Notes: a model not told the origin generated them from the sequence alone. A stretch of 64,000 nt of DNA from Staphylococcus hsinchuensis (GCF_038789205.1 NZ_CP128355.1:1178001-1242000), one strand, 5' to 3'. Shown: positions 41,151 to 53,056, numbered from the stretch's first letter. A program made the numbers and translations.

Positions 41151-41507
41151 TTATATTTTCGTATTTGGTAAATCGTCTTTAATATCGTCGTACTTCGTTC
41201 TTTTTGAAGAAGGTGTATTTAAATTATATGCTGCTTTAATGATGAGATGGCTCGAAAGGGGGCCAGTAATTAAAATAAATAGAATACCTATTAACAATTG
41301 CATATTCACGTAGCCTTCCTCACCGATAAAGAATAAGAAGACACCTGAGATGAGTAACATGGATCCTAATGTTGCTGCTTTACCTGCTGCGTGAGATCTT
41401 GAGTAAACATCTTCTAAACGCAATAGACCAATCGCTGCTAATGCACTAATGATTGATCCGAGGACCACGAGTATCAGTGCAATACTAATCACTATCTTTG
41501 CTATCAT
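41151..41507 (-). CDS. mnhG: Na+/H+ antiporter subunit G
   Basis: A 118 aa membrane protein with three helices and the MnhG/MrpG landmarks, [20 protein letters not shown] and the following [11 protein letters not shown]. It is one of seven subunits of the Mrp-type antiporter that exports sodium in exchange for protons. Its start overlaps the end of mnhF by 23 bases. It is the last gene of the operon, before a terminator. Confidence 0.95.
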   Translation of the reverse strand: MIAKIVISIALILVVLGSIISALAAIGLLRLEDVYSRSHAAGKAATLGSMLLISGVFLFFIGEEGYVNMQLLIGILFILITGPLSSHLIIKAAYNLNTPSSKRTKYDDIKDDLPNTKI

Positions 41508-41778
41508 GTCGTATCACCTTACCTTCATCCATATATTTCGCAAAAACAGCTGTTCCTAAAAAGGCTAAAATACCGATTAATAAAATTGCTACTAGCATGT
41601 ATTTCGTGCCAGTAAAAATACTGAACAACGCTACGATAGCCATAAGTTGAATCCCCATAGCATCTAATGCTACGACACGATCCGCTAATGAAGGACCAAG
41701 GATGACACGAACGAGCATTGCAATCAATGATAACGAAACGATGACCAAAGCAATAATGAGAATAATACTGTAATTCAT
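41485..41778 (-). CDS. mnhF: Na+/H+ antiporter subunit F
   Basis: A 97 aa subunit with three helices. [19 protein letters not shown] is the family signature after the first helix. Acidic residues in this loop are conserved in MrpF. Translation is tightly coupled to mnhE, which ends two bases upstream, and to mnhG, which overlaps. Confidence 0.95.
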   Translation of the reverse strand: MNYSIILIIALVIVSLSLIAMLVRVILGPSLADRVVALDAMGIQLMAIVALFSIFTGTKYMLVAILLIGILAFLGTAVFAKYMDEGKVIRHDSKDSD

Positions 41779-41780
41779 AC

Positions 41781-42257
41781 TTATTCGCCTACCTCTCTTA
41801 CCACTTTTTCAAGGGAAGATTTAATACTTTCAACTTCTTCTTCTTTTGTGCTGAAATCTAAGCAATGTATATAAATTTTCGTACGATCATCGCTAACACC
41901 TAAAACTACTGTACCTGGTGTTAATGTAATTAAATTTGATAGTAATACAATTTGCCAATCGTGTTTTAAGTCTGTCGTATAAGTGAAAAATGCTGGCTTA
42001 TTGTCCATCTTCGGTTTGATAATGATGCGAATCACATCAATATTAGCTTTTACGAGTTCAATTAAAAATACAAAAACGAGTTTAATAATCTTATAAACTG
42101 TAATAATGTAAAATCTTCCAGGTAATACACCACGTAGTATATAAACAAGTAAGATGCCTAATAAATACCCGAGTACAAAATTATTCAAAGTGTAGCTGCC
42201 TGTAATAAATAACCAAAAAACGGAAAGTAATATATTTACGAATACTTGGACTGCCAT
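41781..42257 (-). CDS. mnhE: Na+/H+ antiporter subunit E
   Basis: A 158 aa subunit with two or three N-terminal membrane segments and a cytoplasmic C-terminal domain. [18 protein letters not shown] is the MrpE signature, followed by TKIYIHCLD. It starts just after the mnhD stop. The acidic C-terminal helix ([20 protein letters not shown]) is typical. Confidence 0.95.
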   Translation of the reverse strand: MAVQVFVNILLSVFWLFITGSYTLNNFVLGYLLGILLVYILRGVLPGRFYIITVYKIIKLVFVFLIELVKANIDVIRIIIKPKMDNKPAFFTYTTDLKHDWQIVLLSNLITLTPGTVVLGVSDDRTKIYIHCLDFSTKEEEVESIKSSLEKVVREVGE

Positions 42258-42258
42258 A

Positions 42259-43755
42259 TTATTTTCCCTCCAATACGCTATCGATATAGACAGTTGGATT
42301 GTAGAATGTTTCCGCAGCTTCTTTGATAATCGGGTTTAACACATCTGCAGACAATCCGAAAATACTAGAAATGATTACAGATATAATAGCGACTGTGAGC
42401 AAGCCTTTATATCTAATTTGTTGATTCGCTTGATAGCCTTTAGGTTCTCCGAAGAATCCTTTTAAGAAAATACGGATGACTGAATATAAAACCGCTAAAC
42501 TAGATAAGAGAACGATTATGCCACTAATATAAAATCCTTTTTCAAATGTAGCTTGTACAATGTAGTATTTTCCATAAAAACCACTAAATGGTGGGATACC
42601 TGCTAAATTTAAAGCAGCGAAAAAGAATGTCCACCCAAGTACAGGATACGCTTTAATCAATCCACTAAATTGGTGTAAATCATAGGATTTTGTGATTTTA
42701 TAAATGATACCGACTAAGAAGAAAAGTGCTGCCTTTATGAGCATATCATGTAATGTGTAATAAATCGCACCCATCATACCTGATTCATTCATCATTGCGA
42801 CACCAACTAGTATGACACCAACTGCAATCATAATATTATATAGAATAATCTTTTTCGTATCGTAATAACTTACCGCACCTACGCACCCGAAGATGATTGT
42901 AAGTAACGCTAGGAATAGTATCGTATAGAATGAAAAATTAGATGTATCAGTAAAGAAAAGACTTGATGTCCTTGCGATGGCATACACACCGACTTTTGTT
43001 AATAAAGCTCCGAAAAATGCAATGATTGCAATAGGGGGAGCATAGTAAGCACCTGGTAACCAAATGTAAAGTGGGAATACCCCAGCTTTAGTTGCGAACA
43101 CAAATATAAACATGATAAAGACGATACTTACGATTCCTGTATCTTTCGTTGATAGATGACTGAGTTTCTCACTTATATCTGCTAAGTTTAACGTTCCTAC
43201 GACAGAGTATAAAATTGCTACAGCCATTACAAAGAATGCAGATGAAGTAACGTTTATAAGTACATATTTGATGGTTTCACTTAACTGAATCTTTGTGCCA
43301 CCGATGACGAGTAATATATAAGACGCCATTAAGAATACTTCAAAGAATACGAATAAGTTAAATATATCGCCAGTTATAAAGGCACCAATTACACCAATTA
43401 ACATGAAGAGTATTGCGAAGTAGTAATAATACGTTTCGCGTTCTATTCCTACAGATTGATAGGAATAAAGCATAATTAATAGCGTGATAATTAAAGTCGT
43501 TATAACTAGTAAAATACTAAATATATCTATGACAAACACAATACTATAAGGTGCTGCCCAAGAACCGAGCTCTAATTTGATTGGTCCTTCCTTTAAAACA
43601 TTATTTAAGTTAATAAATGCAAAGACTAAAGTAATTGCTGTACCAATTAATGATACATAACGTTTCAACACTGGTCGCTTACCAATAAAAATTAATAAGA
43701 TGATTGTAAACATCGGTATGGCAAGAAGTGAAATAATGAGATTACTCTCGATCAT
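42259..43755 (-). CDS. mnhD: Na+/H+ antiporter subunit D
   Basis: A 498 aa polytopic subunit of about 14 helices, homologous to the complex I antiporter-like subunits (NuoM/NuoN type). The conserved proton-channel features are visible, e.g. [20 protein letters not shown] with its membrane Glu, [21 protein letters not shown] with its Lys, and [19 protein letters not shown]. It overlaps mnhC by 14 bases. Confidence 0.96.
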   Translation of the reverse strand: MIESNLIISLLAIPMFTIILLIFIGKRPVLKRYVSLIGTAITLVFAFINLNNVLKEGPIKLELGSWAAPYSIVFVIDIFSILLVITTLIITLLIMLYSYQSVGIERETYYYYFAILFMLIGVIGAFITGDIFNLFVFFEVFLMASYILLVIGGTKIQLSETIKYVLINVTSSAFFVMAVAILYSVVGTLNLADISEKLSHLSTKDTGIVSIVFIMFIFVFATKAGVFPLYIWLPGAYYAPPIAIIAFFGALLTKVGVYAIARTSSLFFTDTSNFSFYTILFLALLTIIFGCVGAVSYYDTKKIILYNIMIAVGVILVGVAMMNESGMMGAIYYTLHDMLIKAALFFLVGIIYKITKSYDLHQFSGLIKAYPVLGWTFFFAALNLAGIPPFSGFYGKYYIVQATFEKGFYISGIIVLLSSLAVLYSVIRIFLKGFFGEPKGYQANQQIRYKGLLTVAIISVIISSIFGLSADVLNPIIKEAAETFYNPTVYIDSVLEGK

Positions 43756-44089
43756 TATTCAACACTCCCTTCATACTTTCTACATTATCTGTACCTAATT
43801 CTTTATAACTTCTGAAAGCTAATACTAAGAAGAAAGCAGTTACAGAAAATGAGATAACGATTGCTGTTAATATTAATGCTTGAGGGATAGGATCGACATA
43901 AGATTTAATTCCTTTTTCAAAGATAGGAACTTTACCTTGTTTCAATCCTCCCATGGTGATTAAGAATAAATTAGCAGTATGTGTTTGTATCGTAGTCCCA
44001 ATAATGATGCGTATCAAACTTTTAGAAAGAATGAGGTAAACGCTCATTGATGTGAGAATACCACAAACAAAAATCATAACTATTTCCAT
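43742..44089 (-). CDS. mnhC: Na+/H+ antiporter subunit C
   Basis: A 115 aa three-helix subunit similar to Nuo[23 protein letters not shown] and [21 protein letters not shown] are the signature blocks. Its ATG overlaps the mnhB stop as TAATG, which argues for coupled translation. Confidence 0.95.
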   Translation of the reverse strand: MEIVMIFVCGILTSMSVYLILSKSLIRIIIGTTIQTHTANLFLITMGGLKQGKVPIFEKGIKSYVDPIPQALILTAIVISFSVTAFFLVLAFRSYKELGTDNVESMKGVLNNDRE

Positions 44090-44517
44090 TACTCATTCTC
44101 TCCAATCGCTAAAATTATTGTCATTATTGTACCTATGACTGCACACATAACACCTAAATCGAAGAACATTGCAGTATGCAAATGCACTGGTTTTAGTATA
44201 AACAATGGGATTTCGAATGGCGTATGGGTAAAGAAATTCTTATGATAAAACCAACTTGCCATTGGCGTTAATAAACAGAATAGTAACCCAATACCTATTA
44301 AAATTTTAAAATCCCATGGGTAAATTTTGCGCATCGTTTTGACATCAAAAGCGACTGCGATAATGACAAGTGCACTTGATAACAACAAACCACCGACGAA
44401 ACCGCCGCCTGGTGTATAATGGCCAGCTAAAAATAAAGATATACCGAACATTACGATAAGAAAGAAGATAACAACTGCTGAATATTGAAAGATTAAATTA
44501 TTTTTCTGTCTCTTCAA
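44089..44517 (-). CDS. mnhB: Na+/H+ antiporter subunit B
   Basis: A 142 aa four-helix subunit. [21 protein letters not shown] is the MrpB signature, and a second conserved stretch includes [18 protein letters not shown]. Its ATG lies inside the end of mnhA, overlapping by 20 bases. Confidence 0.95.
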   Translation of the reverse strand: MKRQKNNLIFQYSAVVIFFLIVMFGISLFLAGHYTPGGGFVGGLLLSSALVIIAVAFDVKTMRKIYPWDFKILIGIGLLFCLLTPMASWFYHKNFFTHTPFEIPLFILKPVHLHTAMFFDLGVMCAVIGTIMTIILAIGENE

Positions 44518-46915
44518 CGTGATTACCTCCTTGATCGTTAGCTTTGTTCTTTGTACGAAGTTTGATCATCGTGTAGACGCCTAAGCCTGCGATACCTAAC
44601 ACAGAGGACTCGAATAATGTATCAGTACCCCTGAAGTCAACAAGAATAACGTTGACCATGTTTTTACCGTGTGCTAAATCATAAACGTGCGTTTTATAAA
44701 ATTCACCAATTGACCCGAAGTGTCGATTACCGTATGCGATTAAACCGATCACTGTTACTACTATGCCAACACCAACCGAAATGATTACATTCAACCATTT
44801 AAATGATTGTGTCTCTTGATGTCTGTTTAAATTCGGTAGGTGATAGAAACAAAGTAAAAAGAGTGCTGTCGAAATCGTTTCAACGACAAATTGAGTCAAT
44901 GCTAAATCAGGTGCACCGAAGAAGATAAAGAATATCGCAACTGCATAACCTACAGCACTTGCCATAATAATGCTGAATAGTCTTGAATGTGCAAAGATAA
45001 TCATAGCTGTCGCAGTAATAATCAACACTACAATAATTAATTCAAATGGTCGTACAGCACTGACATCTTTAAAGTTAATATGGAAAGGGGTCACACTTAA
45101 TGTAACGATTGTGAGTATAATTAAAGCTGCAAAAATAATTAATAAATTATTGCGTGTAAACCCAGTTACATAACTATTAGTTAGCTTTTTAGAAAATTGA
45201 GGTGTCCACTCACCTAATTTATCGTACCAATAGTTTATTGTGAGTTGTGTAGGTTGCGCTTTTAACACACGCACCCAATATGCAAAACTTAAAATTAATA
45301 ATATACCTACTACATAAATACCTAAAGTAGTGAAGAAAGCTGGCGTAAATCCATGGAACATATGAAATTCGGCATGTGCATTGTCTTTCATACTTATGGC
45401 ATTAACAGCTGGTTCAATGATTGAACTAGATAAAATTGACGGTGCAAAACCAAATACAATAACGAGTACTGCTAATATAATTGGTGAAACTAACATGAGT
45501 TTTGAGGCTTCATGTGCTTTGTTCGGCAAGGCATCTGGTTTGTGACTGCCTAAGAATACTTGGCCGATAAAACGAACTGAATAAACAAATGTAAATATAC
45601 TACCAACGATAGCAACGATTGGTATGAGTAAACCAAGTGTATTGAGACTGAATAAATTTGCATGCGTAACTTCAATCATACTTTCTAAGAACTTTTCCTT
45701 AGATAAGAAACCATTAAATGGCGGTACCCCAGCCATACTTAACGTTGTAATGATTGTTAATGTGAAAGAAATTGGCATGATGGTTAATAATCCGCCTAAT
45801 TTCTTAACGTCACGTGTACCTGTTGCATGATCGATAGCACCAGTAATCATAAATAATGAACCTTTGAATGTTGCATGGTTAATTAGATGGAAAATAGCTG
45901 CAGTAAAGGCTGCGACGTATAATTTACTTTCTGCACCCTCAAAATGATAACTCACAGCACCGATACCTAACATCGACATAATCATTCCGAGTTGTGAGAC
46001 TGTTGAGAATGCTAATATCCCCTTTAAATCTTCTTGCTTAGTGGCGTTTAATGAACCCCAAAATAGAGTGATAAGCCCAACAGCTGTCACAGTCCATATC
46101 CAACCTTGAGAAATTGCAAAAATCGGGGTCATTCGTGCAACGAGATAAAGACCGGCCTTAACCATAGTTGCTGAATGTAAATAAGCACTTACCGGAGTAG
46201 GGGCTTCCATCGCATCTGGTAACCATATGTAAAATGGAAACTGAGCAGATTTAGTCATTGCACCTATAAGTACAAATACCATCGCTAATATAAATAACGG
46301 ACTAATTTGTATTTCTGAGGCATGTGCAATTAAAGTACGTATACTTGTACTTCCACCTAACATTGTAAGTAAAATCAATCCACCAAGTAATGACAAGCCA
46401 CCAAATACAGTGACGAGCATTGACTTTTGTGCTCCGTAGATTGATTTCTGTTTATCACGCCAAAATGAAATTAATAAGAAACTTGAAAATGATGTTAACT
46501 CCCAAAATAAATATAAAATAATAATATTATCGGATAGAACAACACCTAACATTGCACCCATGAATAGTAAGAGATAACAGTAAAAGTTCCCTAACTGTTC
46601 TTGTCGACTTAAATAGCTAATTGAATATAAAACAACTAAACTTCCGATACCAGTAATAAGTAGTGCGAATAGTAAACCTAAACCATCTACATATAAATCA
46701 AAATTCATCCCAAAATGAGGCATCCACTTAGCCTGTTTTAAGATGGTATCTCCTGACATCGTCGTCGAAATTTGAGTTAAGAAATATATAAATAAGACGA
46801 CGGGGATTGGTAACACAAACCATCCTATATGTATTCGTTTATGAAATCGATATACAAATGGAATAATGAGTGCAAATATTAACGGCAAGAGAACCGCTAA
46901 ATGTAACAAACTCAT
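44498..46915 (-). CDS. mnhA: Na+/H+ antiporter subunit A
   Basis: An 805 aa subunit, the largest of the complex, with some 20 helices. The N-terminal 500 residues resemble NuoL ([51 protein letters not shown] as conserved blocks). The C-terminal part carries the MrpA-specific domain ([24 protein letters not shown]). The ATG has GGAGGAT upstream on the minus strand. The operon mnhA-G reads A to G from 46915 down to 41151 with overlaps or gaps under 5 bases. Confidence 0.97.
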   Translation of the reverse strand: MSLLHLAVLLPLIFALIIPFVYRFHKRIHIGWFVLPIPVVLFIYFLTQISTTMSGDTILKQAKWMPHFGMNFDLYVDGLGLLFALLITGIGSLVVLYSISYLSRQEQLGNFYCYLLLFMGAMLGVVLSDNIIILYLFWELTSFSSFLLISFWRDKQKSIYGAQKSMLVTVFGGLSLLGGLILLTMLGGSTSIRTLIAHASEIQISPLFILAMVFVLIGAMTKSAQFPFYIWLPDAMEAPTPVSAYLHSATMVKAGLYLVARMTPIFAISQGWIWTVTAVGLITLFWGSLNATKQEDLKGILAFSTVSQLGMIMSMLGIGAVSYHFEGAESKLYVAAFTAAIFHLINHATFKGSLFMITGAIDHATGTRDVKKLGGLLTIMPISFTLTIITTLSMAGVPPFNGFLSKEKFLESMIEVTHANLFSLNTLGLLIPIVAIVGSIFTFVYSVRFIGQVFLGSHKPDALPNKAHEASKLMLVSPIILAVLVIVFGFAPSILSSSIIEPAVNAISMKDNAHAEFHMFHGFTPAFFTTLGIYVVGILLILSFAYWVRVLKAQPTQLTINYWYDKLGEWTPQFSKKLTNSYVTGFTRNNLLIIFAALIILTIVTLSVTPFHINFKDVSAVRPFELIIVVLIITATAMIIFAHSRLFSIIMASAVGYAVAIFFIFFGAPDLALTQFVVETISTALFLLCFYHLPNLNRHQETQSFKWLNVIISVGVGIVVTVIGLIAYGNRHFGSIGEFYKTHVYDLAHGKNMVNVILVDFRGTDTLFESSVLGIAGLGVYTMIKLRTKNKANDQGGNHVEETEK

Positions 46916-47055
46916 TATTTAATCCTCCTTTAAAAAAACTGAGTATAACGTCATTATACATGAATTATACGGATCTGAAAAACAACGATCTTCCCCATAT
47001 TGACAATATTTAAGAGGTTGTTAAATAGGAAGAAACGCGTTAAAGAAATCAATTT

Positions 47056-47439
47056 TTATACAAATTCTTGTTTATACTGAATACCATAATCTCGTTTCAA
47101 TTGTTGCAAATTGTTTAATGATTTTTGAGCGTGCAATGTATCTTTAGATTTTAATTTTTCTTCAAGTTCTGTAATCGCATTTTGAAGTGATTGGGTATAA
47201 GGTAATTGCTCTACATTAAATGGTTTAAGTTGCGCCATTGTCGTGTAACGCTTTTCATATTGACTCAAAGCTTTACGTTCATGGAAAAATACATTTTCTG
47301 TTTCCTTTGGATTATGTAAATCACCTTGCTTCGGATGTTTAATCACTTGTTCGATTTGGACTAACACTTGATCATCATTTTGCTCCTTAATCGTTACACC
47401 GTAAACGCCTGTTTTATGTGCAAATTTATATAACTCCAT
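47056..47439 (-). CDS. kapB: Kinase-associated lipoprotein B-like protein
   Basis: A 127 aa protein with a small beta-barrel N-terminal domain ([27 protein letters not shown]) and a helical C-terminal part ([20 protein letters not shown]). This matches KapB, named in Bacillus for an effect on the sporulation phosphorelay through KinB. It has no lipoprotein signal here, and staphylococci do not sporulate, so the role is unknown. It diverges from ppiB. Confidence 0.82.
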   Translation of the reverse strand: MELYKFAHKTGVYGVTIKEQNDDQVLVQIEQVIKHPKQGDLHNPKETENVFFHERKALSQYEKRYTTMAQLKPFNVEQLPYTQSLQNAITELEEKLKSKDTLHAQKSLNNLQQLKRDYGIQYKQEFV

Positions 47440-47508
47440 TCATTTCATCCTTTCTATTCTTTTATGTTAAAATACATTTATCATATTAACATGAAATGGA
47501 GAATGAAC

Positions 47509-48102
47509 ATGACGAACTATCCTCAATTAAATAAACAAGTACAAGATAATGAAATTAAATTAGTAATGCACACAAATAAAGGAGATATGACATTCAAACT
47601 ATTTCCAGAAATCGCACCAAAAACAGTAGAAAACTTTGTTACGCATGCAAAGAATGGTTACTATGATGGCATTACATTTCACAGAGTAATCCAAGACTTT
47701 ATGGTTCAAGGAGGCGACCCTACAGCAACAGGTATGGGTGGTGAAAGTATTTATGGAGGACCATTTGAAGATGAGTTCTCATTAGAAGCTTTCAATTTAT
47801 ATGGTGCTTTATCAATGGCCAATGCAGGCCCTAATACAAATGGATCACAATTCTTTATCGTTCAAGCGAAAGAAGTACCTGAATCAATGTTAAGCCAATT
47901 GAAAGATGGAGGTTGGCCTGAACAAATTGCTGATGCTTATGGTGAACGAGGCGGCGCGCCATGGTTAGACCAGAAACATACTGTTTTCGGTCAAATTATT
48001 GAAGGTGAATCTACATTAGAAGATATCGCAGCGACTAAAGTAGGTGCACAAGATAAACCCGATTTCGATATTACTATCGATAAAATTGAAGTTGAAGAAT
48101 AA
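47509..48102 (+). CDS. ppiB: Peptidyl-prolyl cis-trans isomerase, cyclophilin type
   Basis: A 197 aa cytoplasmic cyclophilin that speeds isomerisation of proline peptide bonds. [23 protein letters not shown] holds the catalytic Arg, and [38 protein letters not shown] and the [14 protein letters not shown] block complete the active site. The start at 47509 is chosen because AATGGAG lies just upstream and the protein then begins [10 protein letters not shown] like its S. aureus counterpart. A further 15 residues from an earlier start are not family-like. Confidence 0.93.
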   Translation: MTNYPQLNKQVQDNEIKLVMHTNKGDMTFKLFPEIAPKTVENFVTHAKNGYYDGITFHRVIQDFMVQGGDPTATGMGGESIYGGPFEDEFSLEAFNLYGALSMANAGPNTNGSQFFIVQAKEVPESMLSQLKDGGWPEQIADAYGERGGAPWLDQKHTVFGQIIEGESTLEDIAATKVGAQDKPDFDITIDKIEVEE

Positions 48103-48401
48103 GTCTAGAATTAAGTGATCAATACTTATTGTAAAGAGTTGAATATATGATTTTGTCCTAAGTGTTAGCATGATAAGTTTAATTACTTGGGGCAAAGTGG
48201 AAATTATAACAGGATTAACATTCTTGAATTTAATCTACACTGTAAATATGAGGTGTAATTAAACGAAGGAGTTGATTCTGTTTTTTTATAGTGTTGGAAC
48301 TTAAAGGCGTGGTAACCCCATATTATTTATAATATTAGTGCCGAGAATTAATATGTGCTATTATAATAGTGTTAAGTATTACGAAGTAAGGGGTTATAAC
48401 G
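48103..48401 (+). promoter_or_regulatory. Intergenic region upstream of the S1-domain gene
   Basis: About 300 bases without a gene. A TATAAT box at about 48363 precedes the S1-domain gene. I see no terminator of the usual form after ppiB and no convincing small reading frame. Confidence 0.4.
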
Positions 48402-48785
48402 TTGAATCATCACTATAATGTAGGTCAACATATCAAAGTACGTGTGACTGGTATTCAACCGTATGGCGCGTTTGTTGAAACCCCGGATAATGCTGAAGGA
48501 TTAATCCATATTTCGGAAATTATGGATGATTACGTCCATAATTTGAAAAAGTTTTTATCAGAAGGCCAAATTGTTAGAGCGAAAGTAATTTCGATTGATA
48601 AAGAAGGCAAATTGAATCTTTCTTTAAAAGATAATGACTATTTTAAAAATTATGAACGTAAGAAAGAAAAACAATCAATATTAGATGAAATAAAGGAAAC
48701 CGAAAAATATGGGTTTCAAACAATAAAAGAACGCTTACCGGTTTGGATTAAACAGTCAAAAAATAAGATGAATAATGAATCTTAA
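48402..48785 (+). CDS. S1 RNA-binding domain protein (general stress protein 13 / CvfD type)
   Basis: A 127 aa protein. Residues about 5-75 are one S1 domain (VGQHIKVRVTGIQPYGAFVE, LIHISEIMDDYVHN, VIRAKV-like strand, GKLNLSLKD). The C-terminal 45 residues are a basic helical tail. Related proteins bind RNA or ribosomes and affect stress and virulence; CvfD and GSP13 are the closest that I recall. The start is TTG with AAGGGGTTATAACG upstream. A terminator follows. Confidence 0.85.
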   Translation: MNHHYNVGQHIKVRVTGIQPYGAFVETPDNAEGLIHISEIMDDYVHNLKKFLSEGQIVRAKVISIDKEGKLNLSLKDNDYFKNYERKKEKQSILDEIKETEKYGFQTIKERLPVWIKQSKNKMNNES

Positions 48786-48791
48786 TTAATG

Positions 48792-48834
48792 AATAAGGTT
48801 AGGGCATGTGTTGTGTCTTAACCTTATTTTTTTA
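48792..48834 (+). terminator. Terminator after the S1-domain gene
   Basis: AATAAGGTTA pairs with TTAACCTTATT, with a T run after it. Confidence 0.8.
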
Positions 48835-48986
48835 TATCAAATAAAGGTATATTATAACTTTAAAAAATTAGAGTTTAAATGTAAGCAAAAAAGTTTCATT
48901 TGATAAAACGTATCACTAAAATAGGAATTAGTTAAATACAATATGAAAGTAAGTAATTACAATCAATTGATTTGGAGGAATGTAAC

Positions 48987-50123
48987 GTGAACGATAAGTT
49001 TAACCCATTGTTTGAAGAATTGGAGTTGCCAAATAAGGTTAAGTTACGCAATAGATTTGTATTAGCCCCATTAACGCATGTGTCATCAAATGATGATGGT
49101 ACAGCTTCAGAAGATGAGATTGCATATATGGAACAACGCTCTCAAGATGTAGGTCTCGCTATCACGGCAGCAAGTAATGTAACTGATTTAGGAAAAGCTT
49201 TCCCAGGACAACCTTCTGTAGCACATGATAGTGACATTGGAGGATTAAAACGACTTGCCCAAGTGATGAAGAAAAATGGAGCAAAAGCCATTGTTCAAAT
49301 ACATCATGGTGGTGTACAAGCTCTGCCTAATTTAACACCAGATGGAGACGTTGCTGGTCCAAGCCCAATTTCATTAAAAAGTTTCGGACAAAAAGAAGAA
49401 CACGATGCGAGAGAAATGACATCGGAAGAAATTGAAGAAACGATTAAAGCTTTCGGCGAAGCGACACGCCGTGTTATAGAAGCTGGATTTGATGGTGTGG
49501 AAATCCACGGTGCAAATCATTATTTAATACACCAATTTGTTTCACCATATTATAATCGTCGTACAGACGAATGGGGTAAAGATAAATTTAAATTCCCATC
49601 ACTCGTAGTAGATGAGGTTGTAAATACAGCACGTCACTATGGTAATGATGATTTCATCATTGGCTATAGGCTTTCACCTGAAGAAGCAGAAGAACCTGGT
49701 ATTAGTATGGAGATTACAGAATCACTTATTCAATTATTAAAAGAAAAACCATTAGATTATGTTCACGCTTCACTTATGGACATTCATTCAAAAACTCGCG
49801 AAGGAAAATATAAAGATCAAAGTCGAATTAAATTATTAAGCCAATGGTTAGATGGTGAAATGCCATTACTAGGTATCGGTTCAATCTTTACTGCAGAACA
49901 AGTTCTTGATGCAATTGAAAATACAGATGCTGACTTTATTGCTTTAGGTAGAGAAATATTATTAGACTATGAATTCGTTGGAAAAATACAAGCGGGCAAA
50001 GAAGATGAAATTATTTCTAAATTTGATCCAGAGCGAAAAGACAAACATCAATTACCACCAAATTTATGGGATCAATTCAATAATGGTTTCTATCCATTGC
50101 CAAGAACAGATGAAGAAGAATAA
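48987..50123 (+). CDS. Old yellow enzyme family flavin oxidoreductase
   Basis: A 378 aa FMN enzyme of the NADH-dependent ene-reductase group. KVKLRNRFVLAPLTHVSS at the start, VQIHHGGVQALPN, the GFDGVEIHGANHYLIHQFVSP active-site block with His and Asn, and LGIGSIFTAEQVLDAIE with the phosphate-binding loop are visible. It reduces activated carbon-carbon double bonds in vitro; natural substrate unknown. GTG 48987 is chosen since TTGGAGGAATG lies upstream of it. Confidence 0.9.
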   Translation: MNDKFNPLFEELELPNKVKLRNRFVLAPLTHVSSNDDGTASEDEIAYMEQRSQDVGLAITAASNVTDLGKAFPGQPSVAHDSDIGGLKRLAQVMKKNGAKAIVQIHHGGVQALPNLTPDGDVAGPSPISLKSFGQKEEHDAREMTSEEIEETIKAFGEATRRVIEAGFDGVEIHGANHYLIHQFVSPYYNRRTDEWGKDKFKFPSLVVDEVVNTARHYGNDDFIIGYRLSPEEAEEPGISMEITESLIQLLKEKPLDYVHASLMDIHSKTREGKYKDQSRIKLLSQWLDGEMPLLGIGSIFTAEQVLDAIENTDADFIALGREILLDYEFVGKIQAGKEDEIISKFDPERKDKHQLPPNLWDQFNNGFYPLPRTDEEE

Positions 50124-50139
50124 TTCATGAGTATGAGAG

Positions 50140-50177
50140 ACGACTATATATGCTTGTAAGCATATATAGTCGTTTTT
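50140..50177 (+). terminator. Strong terminator after the ene-reductase gene
   Basis: A 15-pair perfect stem, CGACTATATATGCTT with its complement, followed by T5. Confidence 0.9.
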
Positions 50178-50510
50178 AGTATATATTTTAATCCAATGAA
50201 TTGGCTCTAATAATTCTTTTATTCTAATAAAAGATTGGTATAAAGAGTTATTTAAAGATTTTGAATTTTTTATGTAATAGACTTGTATATTTATATCGTT
50301 ATATGTCATTATATATGTAAGGGTTTTCATAACGCTGAATGACTTAATATAGAGGTGTATTAAAGGCCTCTAAATATTAAGCTGAAATCCTAATTCAAAG
50401 CGTTTTTAGAATTAGCATATAGTTTCAGTTAGACAGTAAAATGAGTTATGCTATTGATAAGTGTTGAAAGTGCATTTGAGACGCTAATATTTAAACTAAG
50501 GGGAGATATC
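50178..50510 (+). other. Long leader region before rocD
   Basis: About 330 bases without a gene between a terminator and rocD. The first half is AT-rich. The second half contains a cluster of stable hairpins (50344-50428). Confidence 0.6.
50344..50428 (+). promoter_or_regulatory. Two structured hairpins in the rocD leader
   Basis: Hairpin 1: TTAATATAGAGG (50344-50355) with CCTCT-aa-ATATTAA (50367-50380). Hairpin 2 is nested: CTGAAA (50382-50387) with TTTCAG (50423-50428), and CTAATTC (50390-50396) with GAATTAG (50409-50415). No T run follows, so neither is a plain terminator. A regulatory leader is possible; no known riboswitch is recognised. Confidence 0.45.
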
Positions 50511-51701
50511 ATGACAAGATCAGAAGAAATCATTGAATTAACAAATCATTTTGGAGCTTCAAACTATGTACCACTTCCTATCGTTATTTCAGAAGGCGAA
50601 GGGGTATGGGTTAAAGATCCTGAAGGTAACAAGTATATGGATATGTTGTCAGCATATTCAGCTGTTAACCAAGGTCACAGACATCCAAAGATTATTCAAG
50701 CATTAAAGGATCAAGCTGACAAAGTGACACTTGTTTCTCGTGCTTTCCATAGTGATAATTTAGGCGAATGGTATGAAAAGATTTGTAAAATTTCTGGAAA
50801 AGAGAAAGCACTACCTATGAATACTGGTGCTGAAGCTGTAGAAACAGCTTTAAAAGCTGCAAGACGTTGGGCATATGAAGTTAAAAACATTGAACCGAAC
50901 AAAGCAGAAATTATTGCATTCAATGGTAACTTCCATGGTCGTACTATGGCACCTGTTTCACTTTCATCAGAAGCGGAGTATCAAAGAGGTTATGGCCCAT
51001 TACTTGATGGTTTCCGTAAAGTAGATTTCGGTGATATTGAAGCGGTTAAAGAAAGTATCAATGAGAATACTGCAGCTATATTAATCGAACCAATTCAAGG
51101 GGAAGCAGGTATTAACGTACCTCCTGAAGGTTACTTAAAACAAATCAGAGAGTTATGTGATGAACATAATGTACTTTTCATTGCTGATGAAATCCAAGCT
51201 GGGTTAGGTCGTTCAGGTAAATTATTCGCAACTGATTGGGATGACGTGAAACCAGATGTTTATATTCTTGGGAAAGCCTTAGGTGGCGGTGTATTACCAA
51301 TTTCAGTAGTACTAGCAGATAAAGAAGTATTAGGCGTATTTACTCCAGGTTCACATGGTTCAACATTTGGTGGAAATCCATTAGCTTGTGCTGTTTCAAA
51401 TGCTGCTTTAGATGTTATCATTGATGAGGATTTACCAGGTCGTTCATTAGAGCTTGGTGAATATTTCAAATCAGAATTACAAAAGATAGACCATCCGGCT
51501 ATTAAAGAGGTACGTGGCCGTGGCTTATTCATTGGAATCGAACTTACTGAAAATGCAAGACCATATTGTGAAGCACTTAAGGAAAAAGGTCTATTATGTA
51601 AAGAAACGCATGAAACAGTAATTCGTTTTGCTCCACCACTTATCATTTCTAAAGAAGAATTAGACTTTGCTTTAGATAAAGTTAGAGCTGTATTTGAATA
51701 A
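50511..51701 (+). CDS. rocD: Ornithine aminotransferase
   Basis: A 396 aa PLP enzyme converting ornithine and 2-oxoglutarate to glutamate semialdehyde and glutamate. [20 protein letters not shown] binds the cofactor phosphate, [13 protein letters not shown] and [19 protein letters not shown] hold the active-site Asp, and ILGKALGGG has the PLP lysine. ATG 50511 follows AGGGGAGATATC and gives the same length as the S. aureus enzyme. gluD follows in the same direction after about 110 bases; together they move arginine and proline carbon to 2-oxoglutarate. Confidence 0.96.
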   Translation: MTRSEEIIELTNHFGASNYVPLPIVISEGEGVWVKDPEGNKYMDMLSAYSAVNQGHRHPKIIQALKDQADKVTLVSRAFHSDNLGEWYEKICKISGKEKALPMNTGAEAVETALKAARRWAYEVKNIEPNKAEIIAFNGNFHGRTMAPVSLSSEAEYQRGYGPLLDGFRKVDFGDIEAVKESINENTAAILIEPIQGEAGINVPPEGYLKQIRELCDEHNVLFIADEIQAGLGRSGKLFATDWDDVKPDVYILGKALGGGVLPISVVLADKEVLGVFTPGSHGSTFGGNPLACAVSNAALDVIIDEDLPGRSLELGEYFKSELQKIDHPAIKEVRGRGLFIGIELTENARPYCEALKEKGLLCKETHETVIRFAPPLIISKEELDFALDKVRAVFE

Positions 51702-51811
51702 TTATCAAAAAATGTAATATAAGTTTTATTAACACTTTAAAATGCATTATCTTATGTTACAATTAGCATGAAAGCGAAAACATTAGTAACGAAAAAGAGG
51801 CGAAAAGGATC

Positions 51812-53056
51812 ATGACTGAGAATAATAGTTTAGTTACTTCTACGCAACACATTATTAAAGAAGCTTTGCACAAACTGGGATTTGACGATGGTATGTATGA
51901 TCTTGTTAAGGAACCTTTAAGATTCCTTCAAGTAAGAATTCCTGTACGTATGGATGATGGTACAGTTAAGACGTTCACTGGTTACCGTGCACAGCATAAT
52001 GATGCTGTTGGGCCAACTAAAGGTGGGGTAAGATTCCACCCAGATGTAGATGAAGAAGAGGTTAAAGCATTATCAATGTGGATGTCATTGAAATGTGGCA
52101 TCGTAGACTTACCATACGGTGGCGGTAAAGGCGGTATCGTTTGTGACCCACGCCAAATGAGTATACATGAGGTAGAGCGTTTATCACGTGGATATGTTCG
52201 TGCTATCTCTCAATTCGTAGGGCCTACAAAAGATATTCCAGCGCCAGATGTTTTTACTAACTCACAAATCATGGCATGGATGATGGATGAGTATAGTTCA
52301 TTAGATAAATTCAACTCACCAGGATTCATCACAGGTAAACCACTAGTATTAGGTGGTTCTCAAGGACGCGATCGTTCAACTGCGTTAGGTGTAGTTATCG
52401 CGATTGAACAAGCTGCTCAAAGAAGAAACCTAGAGCTTAAAGGTGCTCGTGTCGTTATCCAAGGTTTCGGTAATGCTGGTAGTTTCTTAGCTAAATTCTT
52501 ATACGATATGGGAGCAAAAATAGTCGGTATTTCAGATGCATATGGTGCATTACATGACCCAGAAGGGTTAGATATTGATTATTTATTAGATCGTAGAGAT
52601 AGTTTTGGTACAGTTACAAACTTATTTGAAGAGACAATTTCAAATAAAGAATTATTCGAAATTGATTGTGATGTATTAGTGCCAGCTGCCATTGCGAACC
52701 AAATTACAGCTGACAATGCACATGACATTAAAGCTGATGTAGTAGTTGAAGCAGCAAATGGACCAACTACTCCAGAAGGTACACGTATCTTAACTGAACG
52801 TGGCATCTTATTAGTACCAGACGTATTAGCAAGTGCTGGTGGCGTAACGGTATCTTACTTCGAATGGGTACAAAATAACCAAGGTTATTATTGGACTGAA
52901 GAAGAAGTAAATGAAAAATTACGTGAGAAATTAACTACAGCATTTAATACGATTTATGAACTTTCACAAAACCGTAAGATTGATATGCGTTTAGCTGCAT
53001 ACATCGTAGGTATTAAACGTACAGCAGAAGCTGCACGTTACCGTGGTTGGGCATAA
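51812..53056 (+). CDS. gluD: NAD-specific glutamate dehydrogenase
   Basis: A 414 aa dehydrogenase catalysing oxidative deamination of glutamate to 2-oxoglutarate and ammonia. AQHNDAVGPTKGGVRFHPDV, WMSLKCGIVDLPYGGGKGGI with the catalytic Lys, and the NAD-binding GARVVIQGFGNAGSFLAKF are visible. The length equals the S. aureus protein. AGGCGAAAAGG precedes the ATG. Two terminators follow. It is the main link between amino acid breakdown and the citric acid cycle in staphylococci. Confidence 0.96.
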   Translation: MTENNSLVTSTQHIIKEALHKLGFDDGMYDLVKEPLRFLQVRIPVRMDDGTVKTFTGYRAQHNDAVGPTKGGVRFHPDVDEEEVKALSMWMSLKCGIVDLPYGGGKGGIVCDPRQMSIHEVERLSRGYVRAISQFVGPTKDIPAPDVFTNSQIMAWMMDEYSSLDKFNSPGFITGKPLVLGGSQGRDRSTALGVVIAIEQAAQRRNLELKGARVVIQGFGNAGSFLAKFLYDMGAKIVGISDAYGALHDPEGLDIDYLLDRRDSFGTVTNLFEETISNKELFEIDCDVLVPAAIANQITADNAHDIKADVVVEAANGPTTPEGTRILTERGILLVPDVLASAGGVTVSYFEWVQNNQGYYWTEEEVNEKLREKLTTAFNTIYELSQNRKIDMRLAAYIVGIKRTAEAARYRGWA

